NCBI GenBank assembly: GCA_027323595.1
Contig: DAHWBL010000144.1
Span: 1-13,882, forward strand
DNA: 13,882 nucleotides
Source of the DNA: Acetobacteraceae bacterium
Lineage (GTDB): Bacteria > Pseudomonadota > Alphaproteobacteria > Acetobacterales > Acetobacteraceae
Reading direction: 5' to 3'
Of this stretch, positions 6,874 through 13,725 are shown piece by piece. The stretch's first letter is position 1. Every line of letters begins with the position of its first letter. The notes beneath the pieces are model-generated. The model ran no database searches and was not told the origin of the DNA. It worked only from the letters and a program-made list of their open reading frames with translations. A program made the translations under genes and the position numbers.

Positions 6874-7833
6874 ATGACCATGCACCGCGCCCTTGCCATC
6901 CTCTTTGCCTGCGGCATCAATGTCGGCATCGCCACCGCCGCGACGCTGCGCCCCGACGCGCGGCTGCACCGCCCGGTGGTGCTGTTGTCGGATCTGTTTG
7001 ACGATGCCGGCGCGCAGGCCGACCGGGTGCTCGGCCCGGCGCCACCGCCAGGCGGGCGCTTTGTTGTCGAGGCGCGCCAGCTCGGTGCGATCGCGCATCA
7101 GTTCGATGTCGCCTGGAGCCCGCGCGGCGGCGAGCGGATCGCGGTCGAGCGCGCCGGGCAGCCGCTGGCGCGCGCACGGGTTCTGGCCGCCATCACCGAG
7201 GCGCTGCATGGCGCCGGCGCACCCGAGGACGCCGACATCTCCCTCGCCGGCTACAGCCCGCCGATGGTTCCGGCCGATGTCGAGGTGGCGGTGCGTGTCG
7301 AGGCGCTCGATTATCTGCCAAGCGGACATTTCGCCGCCAGCATCGCCGCAGTGGCCGCGGGCGATGCGACGGTGATCGGCCAGGTCAGCGGCAGCGTGAC
7401 GCCGATGCGCACCGTGGTGGTGCCGCGCCGGCGCATCGCGGCGGGTGAAATGATCACCGCCGCCGACATCGATCTGCGCCGCGTCGGGGTGGCGACCAAC
7501 GCCGATCCGGTGCGCAACCCGGACGAGGCGATCGGTCTGGCGCCACGCCATGCGCTGGCCGTCGGGCAGCCGGTGGCGCGCGCGGAGCTCGGCCCGCCGA
7601 TCCTGGTGCGCAAGGGCGAGCCGGTGCGCCTGGTGCTCCAGCTCGACGGGCTGTCGATCGACGCGGTGGGCATGGCGCTCGACAGCGCCGGCACCGATGA
7701 GACCGTGCATGTTCGCAATGCCGCCAGCGGCGCGGTGATCGAGGCGATCGTGACCGGGCCGAACCAGGCGCGCGTGCAGCCCGACAGCCGCCCGATCAAT
7801 CAGCGCGGCGCGGCCATCGCGGTGCTCAATTGA
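6874..7833 (+). CDS. flgA: Flagellar P-ring formation chaperone FlgA
   Basis: 319 residues from the ATG at 6874; an ATG two codons later (6880) and TTG codons at 6868/6871 are alternatives. A Sec signal peptide spans about 1-23 (ALAILFACGINVGIATA). FlgA is a periplasmic chaperone for assembly of the FlgI P-ring. A SAF-type beta-clip domain is clear at about 182-245 (VVVPRRRIAAGEMITAADIDL, AIGLAPRHALAVGQPVARAEL). The FlgA C-terminal domain follows (VRKGEPVRLVLQLDGLSIDAVGMALDSAG is residues 245-273). The N-terminal 180 residues are less conserved but match long alphaproteobacterial FlgA forms. It starts 19 bases after flgG without a strong ribosome binding site and overlaps flgH by TTGA. The P-ring gene flgI is not in the window. 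Confidence 0.92.
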   Translation: MTMHRALAILFACGINVGIATAATLRPDARLHRPVVLLSDLFDDAGAQADRVLGPAPPPGGRFVVEARQLGAIAHQFDVAWSPRGGERIAVERAGQPLARARVLAAITEALHGAGAPEDADISLAGYSPPMVPADVEVAVRVEALDYLPSGHFAASIAAVAAGDATVIGQVSGSVTPMRTVVVPRRRIAAGEMITAADIDLRRVGVATNADPVRNPDEAIGLAPRHALAVGQPVARAELGPPILVRKGEPVRLVLQLDGLSIDAVGMALDSAGTDETVHVRNAASGAVIEAIVTGPNQARVQPDSRPINQRGAAIAVLN

Positions 7834-8564
7834 GGCGCGCCCTGCCGCTCGCGCTGGTGGTCGTACTCGCCGGCTGTGGCAATCTGCAGCGGCTTGCCGA
7901 GATCGGCCGGCCGCCGGCGATGACCCCGCCCAGCGACCCGACTTCCGACCCGACCTATCGGCCGCTGACCCTGCCGATGCCGCACACCAATCCACCGCCG
8001 GCGGAGGATAATTCGCTGTGGCGCAACGGCAGCCGGGCCTTCTTCAAGGACCAGCGCGCCGCGCAGGTCGGCGATCTCATCACGGTGCTGGTCAATGTGA
8101 ACGACACCGGCATTCTCTCCAACATTTCCAATGCCGGCACGACCGGGGTGGAAAGTTTCGGGATGCCGAATTTTTTCGGTCTCGAAGGCAATGCGCCGAA
8201 GATGATCAACGGCAACATCGTGCCGAAAAACCTGATCAACACCAACAGCGCCAGCACCATCACCGGCACCGGCACCATCACCCGCTTCGAAACCATCACG
8301 CTGCGGCTTGCGGGCGTGGTGACGCAGGTGATGCCCAACGGCAATCTGGTGGTCGCGGCGCGGCAGGAGATGCGGGTCAACGAGGAACTGCGGCAATTGA
8401 CCGTGAACGGCGTGGTGCGGCCGCAGGACATCGCGTCCGACAACACCATCAGCCATGACCGCATGGCCGAGGCGCGTATCGATTACGGCGGTCGCGGGCA
8501 GATCAGCAATTACCAGCAGTCGCGCTGGGGGCAGCAACTTTTTGATGCCATCCTGCCGTTCTGA
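7830..8564 (+). CDS. flgH: Flagellar L-ring lipoprotein FlgH (TTG start)
   Basis: 244 residues. FlgH forms the outer-membrane L-ring bushing around the rod. The lipoprotein signal MRRALPLALVVVLAGC ends in a lipobox with Cys16 as the acylation site. Family features include SLWRNGSRAFFKDQRAAQVGD with LITVLVNVND, the Gly/Thr-rich TITGTGTITR segment and FETITLRLAGVVTQVMPNGN. They continue with ARQEMRVNEELRQLTVNGVV and the ending RPQDIASDNTISHDRMAEAR and YGGRGQISNYQQSRWGQQLF. No ATG or GTG gives a full signal peptide. The TTG at 7830-7832 overlaps the flgA stop (TTGA), which implies translational coupling and rare-codon initiation. It is the last flagellar gene of this operon. Confidence 0.95.
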   Translation: MRRALPLALVVVLAGCGNLQRLAEIGRPPAMTPPSDPTSDPTYRPLTLPMPHTNPPPAEDNSLWRNGSRAFFKDQRAAQVGDLITVLVNVNDTGILSNISNAGTTGVESFGMPNFFGLEGNAPKMINGNIVPKNLINTNSASTITGTGTITRFETITLRLAGVVTQVMPNGNLVVAARQEMRVNEELRQLTVNGVVRPQDIASDNTISHDRMAEARIDYGGRGQISNYQQSRWGQQLFDAILPF

Positions 8565-8663
8565 GATCGTCACGCTTGATTTGCCGGCCGGCGCGTGCTT
8601 TGCCGTGAGGACAGCGTTCCCGACCGGATCGTCGGGGCCGCTTCACCACCGGGGAGGCTTGTC

Positions 8664-9074
8664 ATGATCCAGCATATTCCGCCGGTCCAGACCTGGCAGG
8701 CGCTGCTCAACGATCCGGATGCGCAGCTTGTCGATGTGCGCACCGACGCGGAATGGAATTTTGTCGGGCTGACCGATCTCGTGGAGGCTGGCAAGCAACC
8801 GCTGCTGATCTCGTGGCAGATCTATCCGGCCATGCAGATCAACGAAACCTTCGCGCAGGATCTCGCCGATGCCGGCCTGCTGGCCGATCATCACATCTAT
8901 TTTCTGTGCCGCAGCGGCGCGCGCAGCCTGTCGGCGGCAACCTGTGCCGCGGCCGCGGGCTTCCTGCACGTCTACAACATCGCCGGCGGCTTCGAGGGCG
9001 ATCCGGACGCCAAGGGCCATCGCGGCAAGCTCAATGGCTGGAAGGCCGCCTCGCTGCCCTGGCGCCAGCGCTGA
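8664..9074 (+). CDS. Single-domain rhodanese-like sulfurtransferase
   Basis: 136 residues, one rhodanese domain. Proteins of this type carry a persulfide on the active-site cysteine and pass sulfur to acceptors. The CH2A-like segment LVDVRTDAEWNFVG is at about 22-35, and the active-site loop Cys82-Arg-Ser-Gly-Ala-Arg87 (FLCRSGARS) has the six-residue length expected for sulfur rather than phosphate substrates. Further family features are VYNIAGGFEGD and a C-terminal NGWKAASLPWRQ. An upstream in-frame extension to 8595 exists, but GGGGAGG at 8651-8657, six bases before the ATG at 8664, fixes the start. It lies 99 bases after flgH with no clear terminator between, so co-transcription is possible, though the function is unrelated to flagella. 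It converges with the next gene, stop codons five bases apart. Confidence 0.92.
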   Translation: MIQHIPPVQTWQALLNDPDAQLVDVRTDAEWNFVGLTDLVEAGKQPLLISWQIYPAMQINETFAQDLADAGLLADHHIYFLCRSGARSLSAATCAAAAGFLHVYNIAGGFEGDPDAKGHRGKLNGWKAASLPWRQR

Positions 9075-9079
9075 GCTGA

Positions 9080-10045
9080 TCAGGGCAGGAAACGCGGATC
9101 GTAGAACTTCGACAGGTCCGGCTTTTCGTCCACCAGGCCGATCTCTGTGATCGCGCGGGAGAGTTGCTCAAGCTGCTTGTCGGTGAAGCGGCCGTCGCGC
9201 GACCACATCTGCCGCTGCTCGTCATATTCGGCGTCCATCACCTGCCTGCTGAGGCCGGTGACCTTCATGCCGATCACCACCGATTCCTCCTTGTGGGCGA
9301 GCAACCATGTCACGCTCTCGAACCAGCCCGCGAGGAAGCGCTTCAGCACGTCGGGATGATCGCGGATGAAATCGGTGTGCGCGATGATCGAGTTGGCGGC
9401 GAAGTTCGGCACGAAATCCTGTGCGGTCATCAGCAGCCGCCCGCGCCCCTGCTGCGCCAGCGTCAGCCCCACCGCCGCATCCGACATCACCGCATCGACC
9501 TGCCCGGTGACCAGCGCCGCCACCTGGTTGGCGAGCACTCCGCCCACCGGGACCGGGGTGATGCCCTCAGCGCCCCAGCCCCTGGTGCGGGCGAATTCCA
9601 GCGCCATCCAATAGGTCAATGTGCCAGACTGGGTGACGCCGATCTTCTTGCCCTTCAGATCATCGGGGGTCTTGATCGCATTGACCACCGAGACCGCCAT
9701 GTTCACCGGATAGACCACGATCGCGGCCACCGTGCGATGCGGCGCGCCCTTCACCTCGAAGGCGAAATCGGTGGAGCCGGTCAGCCCGACATCGGCGGCG
9801 TTGGCGATGAGCCCCTGATTTTCCTTGGCCGCGCCGGAGACCTCGATTTTTTCGCACTCGACGCCAAGACGCTGAAAAATGCCGGCGGCGGTGCCGATCT
9901 CGGGCACCGCGAAGCTGAACGCCTGCGCCGCCTGGCCGACCCTGATCTTGTCGGCCGCGCGCGCCATGGGGGCGGATGTCAGGAGCAGTGCGGCGAGCGC
10001 GGTGCCGGCCAGCAGGCGTGACGAAAAGCCATGTGGGGTCCGCAT
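9080..10045 (-). CDS. ABC transporter substrate-binding protein, NMT1/SsuA/TauA-like
   Basis: 321 residues with a Sec signal peptide (1-30, cleavage after APMARA) and no lipobox, so a free periplasmic binding protein. The mature part starts KIRVGQAAQAFSFAVPEIGTAAGIFQ, split as residues 33-58. Then follow LKGKKIGVTQSGTLTYWMAL, the domain-1 nucleotide-binding-like loop typical of the nitrate/sulfonate/taurine and thiamine-precursor families, and VGGVLANQVAALVTGQVDAVMSDAA. The ligand cannot be read from sequence. GGGAGG five bases before the ATG at 10045 supports this start; a longer in-frame extension to 10177 overlaps the DUF2272 gene and is rejected. No permease or ATPase gene is in the window. 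It is the last gene of the minus-strand cluster, 61 bases after the DUF2272 gene. Confidence 0.88.
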   Translation of the reverse strand: MRTPHGFSSRLLAGTALAALLLTSAPMARAADKIRVGQAAQAFSFAVPEIGTAAGIFQRLGVECEKIEVSGAAKENQGLIANAADVGLTGSTDFAFEVKGAPHRTVAAIVVYPVNMAVSVVNAIKTPDDLKGKKIGVTQSGTLTYWMALEFARTRGWGAEGITPVPVGGVLANQVAALVTGQVDAVMSDAAVGLTLAQQGRGRLLMTAQDFVPNFAANSIIAHTDFIRDHPDVLKRFLAGWFESVTWLLAHKEESVVIGMKVTGLSRQVMDAEYDEQRQMWSRDGRFTDKQLEQLSRAITEIGLVDEKPDLSKFYDPRFLP

Positions 10046-10106
10046 GGTATCCTCCCTGAATTTCCTCGTTGGCGGGCACCCTGCCGCAGTGCCGCGCCGG
10101 TGTCCA

Positions 10107-10865
10107 TCATGGCGGCGCCAGCAGTTCGAGCACGACAAACCAGGGCCAGCGCGGATCGGCGCGCGTGCCGTGGGCATCGGCGAGCCGCCCGTTCGCGGCG
10201 AGCGGCACGTGTTTCATGGTCACCGCGTCATCGACATTGCCGCCGACGACATCGAGCATGTCGGGCCGGCGCGCCACCACGATGTCGCAATGCGCCGGAA
10301 AGCGCGTGGTGGGCAGATGATCGAGGCTGACCGTGGCAGCCCAGCCGCGCCCCATGCAGATCAGATCGCCAGGAACCGGCGCATACGCGTCGGGCGCGTG
10401 CGCGGCGAGCAGGCGCGCCCGCCCGGCGATCGCGGCGTCGATATAGTCGGCATGGGCGGCGGCATAGGGAAATCCGTCGGCCGCGCCGGCGATGCGCATC
10501 ACGTAGGAGACGAACGCCGCCGACCACGCATAATCGGCGTCATCATCGCGCGCAAACACCCGTCCATGCGCATCATGCCTGCCGGTCCAGCCGAGTTCGG
10601 GCGCGTCGGCCGGCATGCCGGTGTACCAATATTCGCCGACGCGCTGCCACAGCCCTTCGTCGCGCTCGGGCTTGTCGGTGGCGGGCGGCATGGCACCGTC
10701 ATCGACGGGACTGCCGAAAACCCGCCACTCGCGCTCGGCGATCGCCACCACCGCGGCGCGATGCAGCGGCTGATAGGGGCGCGCGGCGAACGGTGGCAGG
10801 CGCGGATCGGGGCTGGTGCATGCACCCAGCAGCAGCGCCACCAGCGCGGCGCGCGCGCGGATCAT
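10107..10865 (-). CDS. DUF2272 domain lipoprotein
   Basis: 252 residues. The signal MIRARAALVALLLGAC ends in a lipobox (Cys16), so a membrane-anchored periplasmic lipoprotein is expected. The remainder matches DUF2272, a family related to CHAP/NlpC-like folds. Visible are EYWYTGMPADAPELGWTGRH, YAWSAAFVSYVMRIAGA with FPYAAAHADYIDAAI (about 112-146), VPGDLICMGR (164-173), FPAHCDIVVA with His192 (189-198) and MLDVVGGNVDDAVTMK (203-218). In CHAP amidases a Cys occupies the W-C-x-x-F position; here it is Ser115 (WSAAF), so hydrolase activity is uncertain. The start overlaps the mtnA stop by ATGA. A cell-wall-related role is only inferred. Confidence 0.85.
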   Translation of the reverse strand: MIRARAALVALLLGACTSPDPRLPPFAARPYQPLHRAAVVAIAEREWRVFGSPVDDGAMPPATDKPERDEGLWQRVGEYWYTGMPADAPELGWTGRHDAHGRVFARDDDADYAWSAAFVSYVMRIAGAADGFPYAAAHADYIDAAIAGRARLLAAHAPDAYAPVPGDLICMGRGWAATVSLDHLPTTRFPAHCDIVVARRPDMLDVVGGNVDDAVTMKHVPLAANGRLADAHGTRADPRWPWFVVLELLAPP

Positions 10866-11947
10866 CCGCGTTCGGGAAACAGGCCGAGCAGGCCGGCGGC
10901 ACTTGCCGCGCAGCGTCCGCGCTCGGTGATCAGCCCGCTGACCAGGCGCGCCGGCGTCACGTCGAAGGCGGGATTGGCGGCCGGCGAACCAGGCGGCACC
11001 ACGCGCACCGAGCGCACCACGCCATCATCGGCGAGCCCGCTGACATGGGTCACCTCCTCGGCCGCGCGCTGCTCGATCGGGATTTCGCTGATGCCGTCAT
11101 CGACCTGCCAGTCGATGGTGGTGGAAGGCAGCGCCACCCAGAACGGCACGCCGTTATCGTGCGCGGCGAGCGCCTTGAGATAGGTGCCGATCTTGTTGGC
11201 GACATCGCCGCGCCTGGTCACGCGGTCGGTGCCCACGATCACCAGATCCACTTCGCCATGCTGCATCAGATGGCCACCGGCATTGTCTGCCACCACGGCG
11301 TGCGGCACGCCGTGGCCGGCGAGTTCGAAGGCGGTCAGTGCCGCGCCCTGGTTGCGCGGGCGGGTCTCATCCACCCACACATGCAGCTCGATGCCGCGAT
11401 CATGGGCGCGATAGATCGGCGCGAGCGCGGTGCCCCAATCGACCGTGGCGAGCCAGCCGGCATTGCAATGCGTCAGAATGCGCACCTTGCCGCGCCGCGC
11501 GGCGATCGCCTCGATCAGCGGCAGCCCGTGATCGCCGATCGCCGCGTTCTGCGCGACATCCTCATCGGCGATGCGGCCGGCTTCGGCATAGGCCGCATCG
11601 GCGCGCGCGGACGCCGGCAGATCGCGCAACACCGCGAGCATGCGCCCGATCGCCCAGGCGAGATTGATCGCGGTGGGGCGTGTCGCCGCGAGCAGCGCGG
11701 CGTCGCGTTGCATCGCCGCGTCGGATGCGTCGGCGCGCAACGCGAGCGCGAGCCCATAGGCGGCGACCGCGCCGATCAGCGGCGCGCCGCGCACCTGCAT
11801 GGTGGTGATCGCGCGCGCCACGTCCGCGCAATCGACCAGGCGCGGAATGTCCACACTCCAGGGCAGACGTGTCTGGTCGATGATGCGCACCGACCAGCCA
11901 TCCGCATCCAGCCAGACGCCGCGATAGGAAATATCGTTGATTTTCAT
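10862..11947 (-). CDS. mtnA: S-methyl-5-thioribose-1-phosphate isomerase
   Basis: 361 residues, typical of MtnA. It converts 5-methylthioribose-1-phosphate to 5-methylthioribulose-1-phosphate in the methionine salvage pathway, in the cytosol. Signature segments are MQVRGAPLIGAVAAYGLALA (50-69), RPTAINLAWAIGRM (90-103), ILTHCNAGWLAT with catalytic Cys161, VDETRPRNQGAALTAFEL (192-209), and VIVGTDRVTRRGDVANKIGT with catalytic Asp241. FWVALPSTTIDW and IPIEQRAAEEV follow. The start at 11947 is preceded by GAGG at five bases and gives the family N-terminus; an in-frame extension to 12010 overlaps the neighbouring gene and is rejected. It overlaps the DUF2272 gene by ATGA and starts 38 bases after the UPF0262 stop. 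No mtnP, mtnK, mtnB, mtnC or mtnD is in the window. Confidence 0.96.
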   Translation of the reverse strand: MKINDISYRGVWLDADGWSVRIIDQTRLPWSVDIPRLVDCADVARAITTMQVRGAPLIGAVAAYGLALALRADASDAAMQRDAALLAATRPTAINLAWAIGRMLAVLRDLPASARADAAYAEAGRIADEDVAQNAAIGDHGLPLIEAIAARRGKVRILTHCNAGWLATVDWGTALAPIYRAHDRGIELHVWVDETRPRNQGAALTAFELAGHGVPHAVVADNAGGHLMQHGEVDLVIVGTDRVTRRGDVANKIGTYLKALAAHDNGVPFWVALPSTTIDWQVDDGISEIPIEQRAAEEVTHVSGLADDGVVRSVRVVPPGSPAANPAFDVTPARLVSGLITERGRCAASAAGLLGLFPERG

Positions 11948-11985
11948 GATACCTCGCCCTGCCCGCGCCTTGCGCGCCGGCGTTG

Positions 11986-12477
11986 TCAGATACGCTGATG
12001 CAGCACGCACACCAAGGTGAACAGCCGCCGCGCGGTTTCCAGATCGATCGCCACCTTGCCTTCGAGCCGACGGATCAACAGCCCCGCGCCCTCGTTGTGC
12101 AGGCCGCGGCGGCCCATGTCGATCGCCTGGATGCGCGCCTCGCGCCCTTCCTCGACGGCGGTGACATAGCTGTCCACCAGCAATTGATAATCCTTGATCA
12201 GCCGCCGGAACGGGCCGAGCGCCAGACCGAACAGCACCACGCGCTGCTGGTCCAGGCGGCGCACATCGAGCACCAGACGACCTTCCTGGACCGAGAGCTG
12301 CAACGCATAAGGGCCTGGCGGCAGCGGCGCATCCGAGGGCACCACAAGCTGGAAATGATTTTCCAGCTCCAGGTCGGCCACCGCCTGCCGACGGTCCATC
12401 TCCTGCAGCGGCGACAGCCCGCTCAGCGCGGCGCCGACCAGCTCGATGCTGGCGAGATGCGCGCCGCGATCAGTCAT
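11986..12477 (-). CDS. UPF0262 family protein
   Basis: 163 residues, standard length for UPF0262, a conserved alphaproteobacterial cytoplasmic family of unknown function. The recognisable parts are VADLELENHFQLV near 33-45, PFRRLIKDYQLLVDSYVTAV (89-108), EARIQAIDMGRRGLHNEGAG (113-132), and the C-terminal IDLETARRLFTLVCVLHQRI (144-163). There is no signal peptide or membrane helix. The start lies eight bases inside the end of the DUF983 gene, so the two are probably translated from one message. Confidence 0.92.
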   Translation of the reverse strand: MTDRGAHLASIELVGAALSGLSPLQEMDRRQAVADLELENHFQLVVPSDAPLPPGPYALQLSVQEGRLVLDVRRLDQQRVVLFGLALGPFRRLIKDYQLLVDSYVTAVEEGREARIQAIDMGRRGLHNEGAGLLIRRLEGKVAIDLETARRLFTLVCVLHQRI

Positions 12478-12895
12478 CCCCGACCGCCCGCACCATGCCC
12501 AGTCGCAGCATGAGCCCCACCGTCGCGCCTTTCACCGGGCGCAGCAGCGCGAGGCAGAGAAACAGCGTGAGCGGCAGAAAGATCGCCGCGTGCAGCCACA
12601 ATGGCGGCGCCCATTGCCGCTCCACCAGCAGCATCAGCGGCACCACGATGTGACCGACGATCATGATGGTGAAATAGGGCGGCACATCGTCCGCGCGCAC
12701 CCGTCCCAGCGGCGCGGAGCAATGCGGACATTCGCCGCGAACCTTGAGAAAACCTTGAAAGATGTGGCCCTGTCCGCATGCCGGGCACTGGTTGCGCAGG
12801 CCGCGCAGCATGGCGACGGCGACGGGGGGCACCGGCCAGGCGGGCGGGCGGGCGGCACGGTCGGGCGTCCAGACATGGGTCGGCAGGACAGGCAT
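12470..12895 (-). CDS. DUF983 zinc-ribbon membrane protein
   Basis: 141 residues from the ATG at 12895. A treble-clef or zinc-ribbon-like pair CPACG (Cys37, Cys40) and CPHC (Cys56, Cys59) lies in RGLRNQCPACGQGHIFQGFL with KVRGECPHCSAPLG, the signature of DUF983. Then follow VRADDVPPYFTIMIVGHIVV and two membrane helices (about 74-92 and 99-118) ending in LRPVKGATVGLMLRLGM, also typical of the family. Function is unknown. An in-frame extension to 13030 exists, but AGGGAA about nine bases before 12895, and the family's usual N-terminus, favour this start. It is the first gene of the minus-strand cluster with UPF0262 and mtnA. Confidence 0.9.
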   Translation of the reverse strand: MPVLPTHVWTPDRAARPPAWPVPPVAVAMLRGLRNQCPACGQGHIFQGFLKVRGECPHCSAPLGRVRADDVPPYFTIMIVGHIVVPLMLLVERQWAPPLWLHAAIFLPLTLFLCLALLRPVKGATVGLMLRLGMVRAVGDD

Positions 12896-12950
12896 TGAAG
12901 CGACTTCCCTGGAAGAACACCTGGGCGATACCGGGTGGTTGCTGCGGTGC

Positions 12951-12979
12951 AGCTTAGCGCAAATCGAGCCGGCACCCAA
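12951..12979 (-). promoter_or_regulatory. Weak candidate sigma-70-type promoter for the DUF983 cluster
   Basis: On the minus strand TTGGGT (12979-12974) and TAAGCT (12956-12951) are 17 bases apart. The likely start is about 50 bases before the DUF983 ATG. Only some positions of each hexamer match consensus. The fit in spacing and location, not the sequence strength, is what supports it. Confidence 0.3.
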
Positions 12980-13002
12980 CCATCGCGCGGCCGACGCGAT
13001 GG
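12980..13002. repeat. Perfect 8-bp inverted repeat upstream of DUF983
   Basis: CCATCGCG (12980-12987) and CGCGATGG (12995-13002) are exact inverted copies around seven bases. It directly abuts the candidate -35 hexamer of the minus-strand cluster, so it could be an operator. No T-run follows on either strand, which argues against a terminator. Confidence 0.45.
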
Positions 13003-13048
13003 CGCGCGCGACGAACACGACGCGCGTCAACAGGTTCGGCGAGGCACG

Positions 13049-13062
13049 CGCGACATGTCGCG
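13049..13062. repeat. Perfect 14-bp palindrome
   Basis: CGCGACATGTCGCG reads identically on both strands. It lies about 155 bases upstream of the DUF983 start codon. It could be a dimeric regulator site, but short GC palindromes are frequent at this base composition. Confidence 0.3.
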
Positions 13063-13283
13063 GGTGAACCGCATCGTCATTTCACCGGCTTGTCGCGCGC
13101 ACCGCACGGCGCCTCGCGCGCGCGGCGTGCGCGGGCTCGCCGCGAAAATGGCGTAATTGGAATTTCCTTTATATATTCTGAATTATCTAAAAGCATTCGA
13201 CGCGATGACTGGTCGCGCGGAGCATCGGGCAGATGAAAACACCGCGTGCGCGGCGCATCAGCGTGCATTTTTTTTTGTATAGC

Positions 13284-13298
13284 TGCGCAAGTTGTGCA
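13284..13298. promoter_or_regulatory. Operator-like near-palindrome
   Basis: TGCGCAA-G-TTGTGCA has seven-base arms with one mismatch and lies ten bases upstream of the consensus -35 hexamer at 13308. The position suits a transcription-factor site controlling the downstream gene. Confidence 0.3.
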
Positions 13299-13307
13299 CG
13301 GATTTCA

Positions 13308-13337
13308 TTGACAGCGCGGCATGAGGCGCGGAATAGC
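13308..13337 (+). promoter_or_regulatory. Candidate promoter with perfect -35 (TTGACA) and poor -10
   Basis: TTGACA at 13308-13313 is a full consensus -35. The best -10 at 17-18 bases spacing is GAATAG or AATAGC, matching only two or three positions of TATAAT. If used, the transcript would reach the Lys-rich gene after a leader of roughly 385 bases containing several inverted repeats. Confidence 0.3.
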
Positions 13338-13371
13338 GTTAATCGCACGTGTGCAGTCGATTCGATTCGAG

Positions 13372-13404
13372 TCGCGCATCACCGGCAGCGATGGTGATAC
13401 GCGA
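13372..13404. repeat. 12-bp inverted repeat with one mismatch (possible RNA hairpin)
   Basis: TCGCGCATCACC (13372-13383) and GGTGATACGCGA (13393-13404) pair at 11 of 12 positions around a nine-base loop. No T-run follows, so it is not a simple terminator. It lies in the presumed leader of the Lys-rich gene. Confidence 0.45.
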
Positions 13405-13616
13405 AGCGACGATCACAGCCAAGACCGCACACGCAGCAGAAGGACGATTGATGGTTACACGGCGCATTTCCTGCCCGCCCTCCCCGCCCGCCAAGATCGG
13501 CGTGTGGATCAGCGGACTCCGGAACCCATCGCACATGCCGGCGAGATTTCTCGTGCCGCGGCATCGGCCGGTCGTGATTGGCCATTCGTCCTTGCGGGTG
13601 CCGTGCTTCCCATCCA

Positions 13617-13631
13617 CCGGAATTGTTCCGG
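13617..13631. repeat. 6-bp inverted repeat
   Basis: CCGGAA and TTCCGG flank three bases. On its own this is weak, but it lies only three bases before the stronger dyad at 13635-13652. Confidence 0.3.
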
Positions 13632-13634
13632 ACC

Positions 13635-13652
13635 CGGCCGACCCGTCGGCCG
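13635..13652. repeat. Perfect 8-bp inverted repeat before the Lys-rich gene
   Basis: CGGCCGAC-CC-GTCGGCCG is a perfect dyad of 8-bp arms with a two-base centre, about 75 bases upstream of the start codon. The tight centre suits a DNA operator better than an RNA hairpin. There is no following T-run. Confidence 0.4.
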
Positions 13653-13725
13653 TTCGCCAACCACACATCTCCCCGACAAACACACAAACATCATCGGGGC
13701 AGACGACCACCAGGAGAGATCAGCA

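Larger units (their letters stand above)
12896..13725. other. Gene-free region between the DUF983 cluster and the Lys-rich gene
   Basis: No reading frame here has a recognisable protein, a ribosome binding site or the very GC-rich third positions of its neighbours. Contents: the probable minus-strand promoter (12951-12979), inverted repeats at 12980-13002 and 13049-13062, a GC-alternating stretch (about 13086-13145) and an AT-rich tract (about 13148-13200). Further right are a T9 run (13268-13276), a near-palindrome (13284-13298), a consensus -35 box (13308-13313) and three more inverted repeats between 13372 and 13652. It probably carries divergent regulation for both flanking genes, and possibly an untranslated leader or small RNA. 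Confidence 0.6.

Noticed and set aside
6838..7995. 385-codon minus-strand frame
   Set aside because: Antisense to flgA and the start of flgH, His/Arg/Ala-rich shadow.
9072..9086. Bidirectional terminator between the convergent rhodanese and binding-protein genes
   Set aside because: Only the 8-bp palindrome CTGATCAG is present in the five-base gap and flanking codons, with no adequate stem or T-run.
10793..11998. 401-codon plus-strand frame
   Set aside because: Antisense to mtnA, whose catalytic residues and signature motifs are all present.
13240..13276. Rho-independent terminator ending in the T9 run
   Set aside because: Only 4-5 bp stems with tiny loops can be formed upstream of the T-run, and no gene on the plus strand ends there.
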